Source: Solirubrobacteraceae bacterium | GTDB taxonomy: Bacteria > Actinomycetota > Thermoleophilia > Solirubrobacterales > Solirubrobacteraceae | DNA: 9,703 nucleotides | Reading direction: 5' to 3' | NCBI GenBank assembly: GCA_025935735.1 | Contig: JAICUS010000192.1 | Coordinates: forward strand, 1-9,703 | Shown: piece by piece, positions 1-8,275 of the stretch | Layout: the number at the start of each line of letters is the position of its first letter | How positions within the stretch are numbered: the first letter of the stretch is position 1 | Made by a program: the position numbers and the translations under genes | The notes under the pieces: generated by a model | Seen by the model: the letters and a program-made list of their open reading frames with translations, nothing else | What the model was told of the DNA's origin: nothing | Database searches by the model: none

Positions 1-974
1 CGCGCCTGCTTCCAGGTGGCGTCGTCCTGCATCTTGCCGTCGAGCATCCCCACGCCCCGGCCGTCCGGGATCGCCTCGAGCACGCGGCGGGCGAACGCGA
101 CCTCCTCGGGCTCGGGCGAGAACACCCGCTTGGCCACCTCGATCTGCCCCGGGTGCAGCGACCAGGCGCCGACGCAGCCCATCAGGTACGCCGCGCGGAA
201 CTGGGCCTCGCAGCCCTCGAGGTCGCGGATGTCGCCGAACGGGCCGTAGAACGGGAAGATGCCGGCCGCGGCGCACGCGTCGACCATGCGGCCGATCGTG
301 TAGTGCCAGAGATCCTGCTGCACGGCGACCCGGCTCTCACCCTCAGCTGAAGGGTCAGACAGCACGCGATAGCCCGGGTGGCCGCCGCCCACCCGCGTCG
401 TCTTCATCCGCCGCGACGCGGCCAGGTCCGCCGGTCCGAGCGACATGCCCTGCATGCGCGGCGAGGCGACCGCGATCTCCTCGACGTTGGCCACGCCCTG
501 CGCGGTCTCGAGGATCGCGTGGATCAGCAGTGGGCGCGACAGCCCCGCCCGCGCCTCCAGCTGGGCGAGCAGCCGGTCCACGTAGTGGATGTCCCACGGC
601 CCCTCGACCTTCGGCACCATGATCACCGAGAGCACGTCGCCGATCTCGCCCACGAGCGTCGTCAGGTCGTCCAGCACCCACGGCGACTCCAGCGAGTTCA
701 CCCGCGCCCACAGCGGGGTCCCGCCGAGGTCGACCGAGCGCGCCGCGGACACCAGCCCGGCCCGTGCCGCCTCCTTGCGATCGGCCGGGATCGCGTCCTC
801 CAGGTTGCCCAGCACGATGTCCGCCGACGCCGCCATCGAGTCCAGCCGGGCGACCAGCTTCTCGTTGGACGGGTCGAAGAAGTGGATCATCCGCATCGGT
901 GTCACGGGGATCTCGCGAACCGGCGAAGGGGCGCCGATGGCCAGCGGCGCGAAGTGGTGTCGGGGGTTGCGCAT
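1..974 (-). CDS. mcl: Malyl-CoA / beta-methylmalyl-CoA / citramalyl-CoA lyase, HpcH/HpaI (CitE-like) family, C-terminus cut by window edge
   Basis: I translated this frame by hand: it stays open from the start to the left edge, giving 324 residues with no stop. The family is a Mg-dependent cytosolic TIM-barrel lyase that reversibly cleaves malyl-, methylmalyl- or citramalyl-CoA to acetyl- or propionyl-CoA plus glyoxylate or pyruvate. Visible landmarks are an N-terminal FAPLAIGAP block (8-16), GNLEDAIP (56-63), WARVNS (89-94, R91 probably contacts substrate), [11 protein letters not shown] (120-130), ILETAQG (154-160, E156 a likely metal ligand), GPADLAASR (180-188, D183 a likely metal ligand), TTRVGGGHP (192-200) and [14 protein letters not shown] (311-324). 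The resemblance to the Chloroflexus 3-hydroxypropionate-cycle lyase, recalled from memory, is strong along the whole length. That protein is about 348 residues, so roughly 20-25 are missing. I chose the ATG at 974 because it gives the MRNPRHHF start that lines up with that lyase; in-frame ATGs at 983 and 986 are alternatives. No Shine-Dalgarno is visible. The precise substrate is uncertain. Confidence 0.9.
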   Translation of the reverse strand, partial: MRNPRHHFAPLAIGAPSPVREIPVTPMRMIHFFDPSNEKLVARLDSMAASADIVLGNLEDAIPADRKEAARAGLVSAARSVDLGGTPLWARVNSLESPWVLDDLTTLVGEIGDVLSVIMVPKVEGPWDIHYVDRLLAQLEARAGLSRPLLIHAILETAQGVANVEEIAVASPRMQGMSLGPADLAASRRMKTTRVGGGHPGYRVLSDPSAEGESRVAVQQDLWHYTIGRMVDACAAAGIFPFYGPFGDIRDLEGCEAQFRAAYLMGCVGAWSLHPGQIEVAKRVFSPEPEEVAFARRVLEAIPDGRGVGMLDGKMQDDATWKQA

Positions 975-981
975 CGTCGCC

Positions 982-987
982 ATCATG
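982..987 (-). promoter_or_regulatory. Possible -10 element for a leaderless lyase transcript
   Basis: On the minus strand CATGAT is followed by 7 nt and then the ATG at 974. A -10 hexamer with A at its second and T at its sixth position, 7 nt before the start codon, is the usual geometry of leaderless actinobacterial transcripts. No clear -35 is seen, and none is required for this class. The hexamer overlaps the palindrome at 983-998, so a protein bound there would block it. Confidence 0.25.
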
Positions 988-998
988 GCGCGCCATGA
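983..998. promoter_or_regulatory. Perfect 16-bp palindrome carrying the divergent start codons
   Basis: TCATGGCGCGCCATGA equals its own reverse complement. The plus-strand ATG of the MaoC gene (995-997) and a minus-strand in-frame ATG of the lyase gene (986-984) sit as mirror images inside it. It occupies the point where the two genes diverge and could be a repressor operator for both, or a chance consequence of two facing ATG codons around GGCGCGCC. The palindrome is seen directly; the operator role is inference. Confidence 0.4.
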
Positions 999-1498
999 GC
1001 CACGTCGACACCGATGCCGCCGCCCGCGAGGCGTCCGGAGCCCACCCCTACGGCCGCTACCTCGAGGAGTTCGAGGTGGGGGCGGTCTACAAGCACTGGC
1101 CGGCCAAGACGGTCACCGAGGCGGACGACCACCTGTTCTGCCTGCTGACGATGAACCACCACCCGCTGCACCTCAACGACGTCTACGCCGCCCAGACGCA
1201 GCAGGGCCGAAACGTCGTGGTCGGTCCGTACGTCTACAGCCTCGCCCTCGGGATGAGCGTCTCCGACATCTCCGGCAAGGCGATCGCCAACCTGGCCACG
1301 GAGGAGCTCAGCCACCCGGCGCCGGTCTTCCACGGCGACACCCTCTACGCGGAGACCGAGGTGCTGGAGGTCTCCGAATCGCGCTCCAAGCCCGACCGGG
1401 GGACCGTGAAGGTCCACACGCGGGTACTCAACCAGGAGGGGACGCTGGTCGCCGAGTTCAAGCGGCTCGTGCTCGTCCCCAAGCGCGCCCAGGCCTAG
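995..1498 (+). CDS. MaoC-like (R)-specific acyl-CoA hydratase/dehydratase, probably acting on mesaconyl/itaconyl/methylmalyl-type CoA
   Basis: This is a 167-residue single hot-dog-fold protein. The hydratase-2 motif lies at about residues 44-61, with [11 protein letters not shown] at 51-61, and a typical [12 protein letters not shown] strand lies at 112-123. H59 is the expected catalytic histidine. The position that is usually the catalytic aspartate (GDxNPLH in PhaJ-type enzymes) is asparagine here (N54). From memory, a TMN version also occurs in the mycobacterial MaoC protein next to the Rv2498c lyase, so this is probably a subfamily trait and not damage. Such enzymes add or remove water on CoA thioesters in the cytosol. 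Being divergent from a malyl/citramalyl-CoA lyase suggests a C4/C5 CoA ester such as mesaconyl-CoA or itaconyl-CoA, which is inference. The ATG at 995 is chosen because the conserved block ([10 protein letters not shown]) begins at residue 20 and no nearer start fits. No Shine-Dalgarno precedes it, so leaderless translation is possible. The stop is TAG. Confidence 0.88.
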   Translation: MSHVDTDAAAREASGAHPYGRYLEEFEVGAVYKHWPAKTVTEADDHLFCLLTMNHHPLHLNDVYAAQTQQGRNVVVGPYVYSLALGMSVSDISGKAIANLATEELSHPAPVFHGDTLYAETEVLEVSESRSKPDRGTVKVHTRVLNQEGTLVAEFKRLVLVPKRAQA

Positions 1499-1518
1499 GT
1501 TTGTACGGGTCTTGCAAA
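1498..1518 (+). repeat. Imperfect direct repeat, copy 1 (possible operator)
   Basis: This 21-nt stretch matches 1650-1670 at 17 of 21 positions. Its core at 1500-1518 is also a loose dyad of the form TTTG-N11-CAAA, with 6 of 9 base pairs complementary. It starts at the last base of the MaoC stop codon and overlaps the putative -35 at 1512-1517. It could be a transcription-factor site controlling pckG. Repeat and dyad are seen directly; function is inferred. Confidence 0.4.
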
Positions 1519-1541
1519 TACTCGTGGAGCCGATTTATACG
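1512..1541 (+). promoter_or_regulatory. Putative sigma-70-type promoter upstream of pckG
   Basis: TTGCAA (1512-1517) and TTATAC (1535-1540, or TATACG one base on) are separated by 17-18 bp inside the only clearly AT-rich patch of the window, about 1500-1555. Each hexamer has roughly four consensus matches. Transcription would start near 1548 and give a leader of about 165 nt before the pckG start at 1714. Confidence 0.4.
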
Positions 1542-1572
1542 AAGGATTGATGCACACGCCCGGGTCGGCGGG

Positions 1573-1578
1573 TAAGGT
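1573..1578 (+). promoter_or_regulatory. Second possible -10 element in the pckG leader
   Basis: TAAGGT fits the actinobacterial TANNNT pattern and lies exactly 7 nt before the ATG at 1586. This is the arrangement of a leaderless start. No -35 at ideal spacing is evident; TTGATG at 1547-1552 is 20 bp away. Confidence 0.3.
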
Positions 1579-1585
1579 CTGCCGC

Positions 1586-1666
1586 ATGATCGCCGGTCGA
1601 GTTGGCGCGTCGGCGTTGTTCCGCGTTCCTTCCGGCGGCCCAGGAGCCAGGTTCGTACGGCTCTGA
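1586..1666 (+). CDS. Possible 26-residue leader ORF upstream of pckG
   Basis: This small ORF starts at ATG 1586 and ends at the TGA at 1664-1666, inside the second repeat copy. An in-frame ATG at 1550, preceded closely by GAAGGA, would extend it to 38 residues. The product is Gly/Arg/Val-rich with no recognisable domain. Several codons end in A or T, unlike the strongly G/C-ending codons of the real genes here, so coding support is weak. It could be a regulatory upstream ORF or just leader RNA. I do not assign a function. Confidence 0.2.
   Translation: MIAGRVGASALFRVPSGGPGARFVRL
1644..1663 (+). promoter_or_regulatory. Small hairpin in the pckG leader
   Basis: GAGCC (1644-1648) and GGCTC (1659-1663) can pair across a 10-nt loop, forming a five-pair GC-rich stem that overlaps the second direct-repeat copy. 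There is no following U tract, so it is not a terminator. It may be structural, or incidental to the repeat. Confidence 0.2.
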
Positions 1667-1670
1667 CAAA
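1650..1670 (+). repeat. Imperfect direct repeat, copy 2 (possible operator)
   Basis: This is the partner of 1498-1518, offset by 152 bp, identical at 17 of 21 positions, including the GTACGG core and the terminal CAAA. The dyad character is weaker here, with 5 of 9 pairs. Its position 44 nt before the pckG start would suit an operator or a roadblock site, and the two copies bracket the putative promoters. The role is inferred. Confidence 0.4.
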
Positions 1671-1695
1671 CCGCACCTAAGCCCCCACGGCAGTG

Positions 1696-1703
1696 AAAGA
1701 GGT
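1696..1703 (+). promoter_or_regulatory. Ribosome binding site deciding the pckG start
   Basis: AAAGAGGT resembles the anti-Shine-Dalgarno target and lies 10-11 nt before the GTG at 1714. The alternative GTG at 1693 has no such sequence upstream. The site therefore favours 1714, although the spacing is slightly long. Confidence 0.45.
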
Positions 1704-1713
1704 CAGTCCACCC

Positions 1714-3507
1714 GTGACGATCGAGACACCCGTTCCCACAAAGCACAGAGAGCTCCTCAGCTGGGTCGAGCAGGCCGCGGATCTGATGCGGCCCGACGCC
1801 ATCCACTGGTGCGACGGCTCCGAGGCGGAGTACGACGCGCTCTGCGCCGAGCTCGTGGAGACGGGTGCGCTCGAGAAGCTCAACGACGAGAAGCGGCCGA
1901 ACTCCTATCTCGCGCGCAGCGACCCGGGGGACGTCGCCCGCGTCGAGGACCGGACGTTCATCTGCTCCCTCAGAGAAGAGGACGCGGGCCCGACGAATCA
2001 CTGGCGGGACCCGCAGGAGATGCGCGAGCTGCTGCACGAGAAGTTCGCCGGCTCCATGCGCGGGCGCACGCTCTACGTCGTGCCGTTCTCCATGGGCCCG
2101 CTCGGCTCGCCGATCGCCGAGATCGGCGTCGAGCTCACGGACTCGGCCTACGTGGCGATCTCGATGCGGATCATGACCCGGATGGGCAAGGCCGCGCTCG
2201 ACGTGCTGGGCGACGACGGCGACTTCATCCCCTGCATGCACTCCGTGGGCCGGCCGCTGACCGAGGGCGAGGCGACCACCGCCTGGCCGTGCAACAGCGA
2301 GAAGTACATCGTCCACTTCCCGGAGACGCGCGAGATCTGGTCCTACGGCTCGGGCTACGGCGGCAACGCGCTGCTGGGCAAGAAGTGCTTCGCCCTGCGC
2401 ATCGCGTCCGTGATCGCCCGCGACGAGGGCTGGCTGGCCGAGCACATGCTCATCCTCAAGCTCACCAGCCCGGAGGGCGAGGTCAAGTACGTCGCCGGCG
2501 CGTTCCCCAGCGCCTGCGGCAAGACCAACCTGGCCATGCTCGTGCCGACGATCTCCGACTGGAAGGTCGAGACGATCGGCGACGACATCGCGTGGATGAA
2601 GTTCGGCGACGACGGCCGCCTGTACGCGGTCAACCCCGAGGCCGGCTTCTTCGGCGTCGCCCCGAACACGGCCTCCAAGACGAACCCGAACGCGATCGCC
2701 ACCATCCGCGAGAACACGATCTTCACCAACTGCGCCAAGACCGACGACGGCGACATCTGGTGGGAGGGGCTCACCGAGGACGAGCCGGCGCACCTGATCG
2801 ACTGGAAGGGCAACGACTGGACGCCCGACTCCGACGCCCCGGCCGCCCACCCGAACGCCCGCTTCACCACGCCGGCGGCGCAGTGCCCCTCGATCGCGCC
2901 CGAGTGGGAGGACCCCGCCGGCGTGCCGATCGACGCGTTCCTGTTCGGCGGCCGGCGCTCGAGCGGCGCGCCGCTCGTGCGCGAGGCGTTCGACTGGGAG
3001 CACGCCGTGTTCCTGGGCGCGACGATGAGCTCGGAGAAGACCGCGGCGGCCGCCGGCAGCGTCGGCGAGCTGCGCTTCGACCCGTTCGCCATGCTGCCGT
3101 TCTGCGGCTACAACATGGCCGACTACTTCGCGCACTGGCTGAAGCTCCAAGAGCGCGAGGGCGCGAAGCTGCCGCGGGTCTTCCACGTCAACTGGTTCCG
3201 CAAGGACGACGACGGCAAGTTCCTCTGGCCCGGCTTCGGCGAGAACTCGCGCGTGCTGGCCTGGATCTTCCGCCGCTGCGACGACGCGGCCGACGCGCGC
3301 GAGACGCCGCTGGGCCACGTCCCGGCGCCGGGCGCGCTGCCGCTCAACGGGATCGATCCCGACCGGGTCGCGCAGGCGCTCGACGTCGACCTCGACGAGG
3401 CCCGGGCCGAGCTCGCGCAGACCGAGGAGCACCTCGCCCGCTTCGGCGACCGGCTGCCACAGCCCATCCGCGAGCAGTTCGAGGCACTGAAGAAGCGCCT
3501 CGGCTGA
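1714..3507 (+). CDS. pckG: Phosphoenolpyruvate carboxykinase (GTP)
   Basis: This enzyme converts oxaloacetate and GTP to PEP, CO2 and GDP in the cytosol, the first committed step of gluconeogenesis; it needs a divalent metal, usually Mn. The frame gives 597 residues from GTG 1714, or 604 from GTG 1693, matching the roughly 600-residue GTP-dependent class and not the shorter ATP-dependent class. Visible landmarks include [15 protein letters not shown] near the N-terminus, the [12 protein letters not shown] block, [19 protein letters not shown], the P-loop [10 protein letters not shown] (263-272) with reactive C268 and K270, the metal-binding GDDIAWM motif, [11 protein letters not shown], the FGGRRSS nucleotide-site motif and [13 protein letters not shown] near the C-terminus. 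The collinear match to mycobacterial PckG is very strong. The stop is TGA. The gene sits 34 nt upstream of the glutamate dehydrogenase and may be cotranscribed with it. Its own promoter region is the 215-bp gap after the MaoC gene. Confidence 0.98.
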   Translation: MTIETPVPTKHRELLSWVEQAADLMRPDAIHWCDGSEAEYDALCAELVETGALEKLNDEKRPNSYLARSDPGDVARVEDRTFICSLREEDAGPTNHWRDPQEMRELLHEKFAGSMRGRTLYVVPFSMGPLGSPIAEIGVELTDSAYVAISMRIMTRMGKAALDVLGDDGDFIPCMHSVGRPLTEGEATTAWPCNSEKYIVHFPETREIWSYGSGYGGNALLGKKCFALRIASVIARDEGWLAEHMLILKLTSPEGEVKYVAGAFPSACGKTNLAMLVPTISDWKVETIGDDIAWMKFGDDGRLYAVNPEAGFFGVAPNTASKTNPNAIATIRENTIFTNCAKTDDGDIWWEGLTEDEPAHLIDWKGNDWTPDSDAPAAHPNARFTTPAAQCPSIAPEWEDPAGVPIDAFLFGGRRSSGAPLVREAFDWEHAVFLGATMSSEKTAAAAGSVGELRFDPFAMLPFCGYNMADYFAHWLKLQEREGAKLPRVFHVNWFRKDDDGKFLWPGFGENSRVLAWIFRRCDDAADARETPLGHVPAPGALPLNGIDPDRVAQALDVDLDEARAELAQTEEHLARFGDRLPQPIREQFEALKKRLG

Positions 3508-3528
3508 GCACGCGACCGCCGCGAGCGG

Positions 3529-3534
3529 GATGAT
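3529..3534 (+). promoter_or_regulatory. Possible -10 element for a leaderless glutamate dehydrogenase transcript
   Basis: GATGAT is followed by 7 nt and then ATG 3542. The spacing and the ATGAT core are the same as in front of the lyase gene at 974. No Shine-Dalgarno is visible for either ATG 3530 or ATG 3542. This supports a local promoter in addition to any read-through from pckG, and favours 3542 as the start. Confidence 0.25.
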
Positions 3535-3541
3535 TGACGGC

Positions 3542-6500
3542 ATGAGCCTGGCGGAGGAGACCGAGGCCGGTTCAAGCGAGTACCGCGACCGGCTGCTGGC
3601 GCTGGTCGAGGACAAGGCACCGCACGAGCGGGCAGCCGCGGCGAAGGCGTTCGCCGCGGCCTACGTGCGCCGGCTCGCGGACACGAGCGGGATCTCGCCT
3701 GAGCACCTCGCCGCCGAGGTCCTCGGGGCGTTCGCGTTCGCCGCCGACCGCGGCCGCACGCCGATGGCCGTGCGGGCGTTCAACCCGACGCTCGGCCACG
3801 ACGGCTACGAGCCGCTCGGGTCGGTGCTGGAGACCAACAGCGACGACTGGCCGTTCCTGGTGGACTCGGTCAGCGCGGCGCTCGAGCAGCGCGGCGAGCA
3901 CGTCGCCCGGCTCGTGCACCCGATCTTCGGGGTCAGCCGCGAGGACGGCCGGATCCACCAGGTGACCGGCGCCCGCAACGCGCTCCGGCGCGAGTCGGTC
4001 ATGCACTTCGACCTCGCGCGCCGGCTGGGGGAGGGCGAGCTGGCCGAGCTGGCCGACGCCGTGCGCGGCGTCCTCTCCGCGGTGCGCAACACGGTCAACG
4101 ACTTCGGCGCGATGACCCAGCGGGTGGAGTCGATGATCGGCGTGGCCCGCCGCGGCAGCGCGCGCTACGACGCCGACGACGTCCGCGAGGCGGTCGACTT
4201 CCTGGCCTGGCTGCTGCGCGGCAACTTCGTCCTGCTCGGCGCCCGCGAGTACGAGCTCAAGGACGGCGCCTACCGGGTCATCCCCGGCTCGGGGCTGGGC
4301 ATCCTGGCCGACGAGGAGCACTCCGCCTACGCGCAGCCGGTGCCGCTGGACAGCCTGTCGCCAGCGATGCGCCGGCTGGCCACCGAGGGCGAGCTGCTGA
4401 TCGTCGACAAGGCCAACGCGCGCTCGCCGGTCCACCGGCCCGAGCGGATGGACTACGTCGGCGTGCGCCGGGTCAGCCCCGACGGCGAGATGGCCGGCGA
4501 GTCGCGCCTGCTCGGCCTGTTCACCACCAAGGCCTACGCCGAGCCCGCCTCCCAGACGCCTGTGCTGCACCGCAAGCTCGAGCGGGTGCTGGAGGCCGAG
4601 GACCTCATCGAGGGCTCACACGACTACAAGGCCGCGGTCGCGCTGTTCGACAGCTTCCCCAAGGACGAGCTGTTCTCGGCCCCGGTCGACGACCTGCGCC
4701 GCGTGGTGGTGGCGCTGCTGGCGCTGGAGGGCACCTCGCGCGTGCGGCTGCTCGGCCGCCGCACGCCCGACGGCCGCAGCGCCTCGTTCGTGCTCGCGCT
4801 GCCCCGCACGCGCTACGAGCCCGCGCTGGTCGAGCGCGTCGGGGCGCTGTTCCGCGAGCGCTTCGCCACCGGCGACGTGAGCGTGCAGCACGTGCTCGAC
4901 GAGAGCGCGCGCGTGCGGGTGCACTTCCTCGTCCACCGCCGCGACGGGCTGCCCGAGCAGGACAACCGCGAGCTCGAGCAGCGCGTGCTGGAGCTCACCC
5001 GCACCTGGGACGACGAGCTGCGCGAGGTGCTGGGGCCGAGCGACTCCGCGACCGCCGAGACGGCGCTGGAGCACCTCCCCGAGCACTACAAGGGCTACAC
5101 CACGCCGGAGACCGCGGCCTACGACGTGCGGATCCTGGCCAAGCTCGGCGCCGCGTTCACCGTCTCGCTGCAGCCGCTGGCCGGCCTGACCCGCGTGGCG
5201 TTCTACAAGCGCGGCCGGAAGGTCGAGCTCGGCGGCGCGCTGCCGATGCTCGAGGATCTCGGGCTGCGGGTGATCGAGGAGATCTCCACCCGGCTGCTCG
5301 ACGGCGACGAGACGTGGATCCAGGAGTTCCGCGTGCTCGGGCCCGACGGTCAGCCGCTCGACCTGGAGGCGGTGGGCGATCGCGTGGCCGAGATCCTCGC
5401 CGCCGTCCACCGCGGCGAGGCCGAGTCCGACAACCTCAACCGGCTCGTGATCACCGCCGGGCTCGACCGCCGCCAGGTGGCCATCCTGCGCGCCTACCGC
5501 AAGTACCGCCAGCGCGTGGGCACGCGGTTCATGGAGAGCTACCAGAACGACGTGCTGGTGGCCAACTCCGCCATCACCGCCAAGCTCGTGCGCCTGTTCG
5601 AGCTGCGCTTCGACCCCGCGCGCGAGCCGGACGAGCCGGCCGAGCAGGCGCTGCACGACGAGGTCCTGGCCGACCTGGACGACGTCGCGCTGCTCGACCA
5701 CGACCTGATCCTGCGCAACCAGCTGACGGTGATCGAGGCCACCCTGCGCACCAACGCCTACGTCGAGGACCGCGCCGCGCTGGCGTTCAAGCTGCGCTCG
5801 GGCGACGTGCCGGCGATGCCGCAGCCGGCGCCGCTGTTCGAGATCTACGTCTACTCGGCCGAGGTCGAGGGCATCCACCTGCGCGGCGGCCGGATCGCCC
5901 GCGGCGGGCTGCGCTGGTCGGACCGCATGGACTACCGCATCGAGGTGTACGGCCTGATGCGGGCGCAGCTGACCAAGAACGCGATCATCGTCCCGGCGGG
6001 GGCGAAGGGCGGCTTCTACCTGAAGAACGCGCCGGCCGGCCGCGACGAGCTCAAGGCCGAGGTCGAGCGCCAGTACGTCAACTACATCCGCGCGCTGCTG
6101 TCGGTCACCGACAACCTGGTCGACGGCGACGTCGTGCACCCGCCGCAGGTCCGCGTGCGCGACGAGGCCGACACCTACCTCGTGGTGGCGGCCGACAAGG
6201 GCACGGCGACGTTCTCGGACACCGCGAACCGCGTCTCGCAGGAGTACGGGTTCTGGCTCGACGACGCGTTCGCGTCCGGCGGCTCGGCCGGCTATGACCA
6301 CAAGGCGCTCGGGATCACCGCCAAGGGCGCCTGGGAGTCGGTCAAGCGCCACTTCCGCGAGCTCGGCGTGGACACGCAGTCGCAGGACTTCACCGCGGTC
6401 GGGATCGGCGACATGTCCGGCGACGTGTTCGGCAACGGGATGCTGCTGTCGGAGCACATCCGGCTGATCGCCGCCTACGACCACCGGCACGTGTTCATCG

Positions 6501-8271
6501 ACCCGTCGCCCGACGGCGCGAGCTCGTTCGCGGAGCGCCGGCGGCTGTTCGACCTCGCCGGCTCATCCTGGGACGACTACGACCGGTCGCTGATCTCCGA
6601 GGGCGGCGGCGTCTTCCCGCGCACGCTGAAGGCGATCAAGCTCTCGCCCCAGGCCCGCGCGGCGCTGGGCGTCGAGGCGGAGTCGCTGCCGCCCAACGAC
6701 GTCATCCGGGCGATCCTGCGCGGGCCGGTCGACCTGCTGTGGAACGGCGGCATCGGCACGGTGGTCAAGGCGTCGACCGAGACCGACGCGGACGCCGCCG
6801 ACCGCTCCTCGGACGCGATCCGGGTCGACGCGAGCGAGCTGCGCTGCAAGGTGGTGGGGGAGGGCGGCAACCTCGGCTTCACCCGCCGCGGCCGCGTGGA
6901 GTTCGCCGCCGGCGGCGGGCGCATCAACGCCGACTTCATCGACAACTCGGCCGGCGTCGACTGCTCCGACCACGAGGTCAACCTGAAGATCCTGCTCGGG
7001 CTGGCCGAGCGGCGCGGCGAGATGACCCGCGCCCAGCGCGACGAGCTCCTGCGCCAGGTCACCGGCGACGTCGTGGCGCACGTGCTCTACGACTCGTTCC
7101 TGCAGGCGCAGATCATCGCCCAGGAGGTCGACCGCTCCGCCTCGCGGATGTTCGCCTACGAGGACCTGATCGCGCTGCTGGAGGAGAACAAGCTGCTCGA
7201 CCGCGCGTCCGAGGACCTGCCGACCGGCGAGGAGATGGCTGAGCGCCGGCGGGCCGGGCGCGGCCTGGAGCGTCCCGAGCTGGCCATCCTCGTGGCCTAC
7301 TCCAAGCGCCTGCTGGCACGCAGCCTCGAGTCGTCGGACTTCGTCCAGGAGCCGTGGCTCGAGCGCGATCTGCGCGAGTACTTCCCGCCCGCCGTGGTCG
7401 AGCGCTGCGGCCACCTGCTCGGCGAGCACCCGCTGCGCCGCGAGCTGCTCTGCATGGTCAACTCCAACGCGGTGGTCAACGCGCTCGGGCCGACGTTCGT
7501 GTCCTCGCTGGTGGCCGAGCGCGGCGCCGAGCCGGCCGACGTGGTGCGGGCGTTCCGGATCGCCCGCCAGGTCACCTCCGCCGACGGCGACTGGGACGTG
7601 GTCGAGCGCCTGGACGGCATCGACCGGGCGATCCAGCTGGAGCTGATGGGCGGCGTGGACGGGCAGGTGGAGGCGGCCACGCGCTGGTTCCTGGCCTACG
7701 AGCCGGAGGGCGACATCGAGACGACGATCGCCACCGGGCGCGAGGGCTTCGCGCGGCTGGCCGACGTCCTCGGCGACCTGGGCACCGAGGATCGCCGGAG
7801 CCGGCGCGAGCAGACCGTCGAGCGCCTCGTCGAGGCCGGCGTGCCGCGGCCGCTGGCCCGCGGCCACGCGCTGCGGCCGGAGCTCATTCACGCGCCGGAC
7901 ATGATCTGGGTGGCGGGCGCGACCGGGCGGCCGATCGAGGAGGTGGCCGAGGTGTTCTTCGCCGTCGGCGCCGAGCTGCGCCTCGACTGGCTGGAGGGCG
8001 AGCTGGCCCGCGTGCCGGTGTCGTCGCGGATGCAGCGCTGGTCGCTGCAGGCGGTGCGCGAGGACACGCTGCAGGCGCGGCGCGAGCTGGCCGGCAGCGT
8101 GCTGGCCGAGAGCGCGGGCGGCTCGGCCCAGGAGGCGGTGGAGGCGTTCCTCGCCGAGCGCTCCGAGCGCGTGCGGCGCTTCGAGGGCTTCCTGCGCGCG
8201 CTCTCGCGCGAGGGCGACCCGGACCTGCCCGGGCTGACCCTGGCGGTCCGCCAGCTGCGCTCGATCGTCGA

Positions 8272-8275
<4 letters not shown>
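3542..8275 (+). CDS. gdh: NAD-specific glutamate dehydrogenase, large (180-kDa) class
   Basis: This enzyme oxidatively deaminates glutamate to 2-oxoglutarate and ammonium with NAD+, a catabolic cytosolic reaction. The product is 1577 residues from ATG 3542 (1581 from ATG 3530), close to the 1600-1650 of the Streptomyces, Pseudomonas and Mycobacterium enzymes. Roughly residues 1-700 form the N-terminal region that carries ACT-like regulatory domains in this family. The catalytic core follows, with RGGRIARGGLRWSDR (781-795), TKN with K812, PAGAKGGF (818-825) with catalytic-type K822, a Rossmann NAD site GIGDMSGDVFGNG (954-966), GEGGNLGF (1106-1113) and NADFIDNSAGVDCSDHEVN ending near 1147. The last 400 or so residues are the helical C-terminal domain. 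No frameshift is seen. Either start is possible; 3542 is preferred for its leaderless-type upstream sequence. In mycobacteria the orthologue is inhibited by GarA; nothing in this sequence tests that. The stop overlaps the next start. Confidence 0.97.

Noticed and set aside
355..1011. Frames on both strands over the lyase (minus 355-1011, plus 378-998, plus 589-1575)
   Set aside because: They are out of phase with the continuous lyase reading on the minus strand, which carries the catalytic motifs and runs to the window edge.
3511..3523. CGCG-ACCGC-CGCG mini-hairpin between pckG and the dehydrogenase as a terminator
   Set aside because: Four base pairs with no T tract is too weak for an intrinsic terminator; such short dyads are common at this GC content.
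1602..3533. 643-codon plus-strand frame overlapping pckG in another phase
   Set aside because: Arg-rich out-of-frame translation of pckG; no motif, and the pckG frame carries all conserved blocks.
1495..3615. 706-codon open frame on the minus strand, fully antisense to pckG
   Set aside because: It is composed of low-complexity Arg/Ala/Leu/Val-rich sequence with no family motif, and the plus strand here encodes a complete, motif-rich PEP carboxykinase. Long antisense frames are expected at this GC content.
4616..6490. 624-codon minus-strand open frame inside the glutamate dehydrogenase gene
   Set aside because: His/Arg/Val/Ala-rich shadow of the dehydrogenase coding frame with no recognisable domain.
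6563..7891. 442-codon minus-strand open frame inside the glutamate dehydrogenase gene
   Set aside because: Same reason: compositional shadow opposite a conserved gene.
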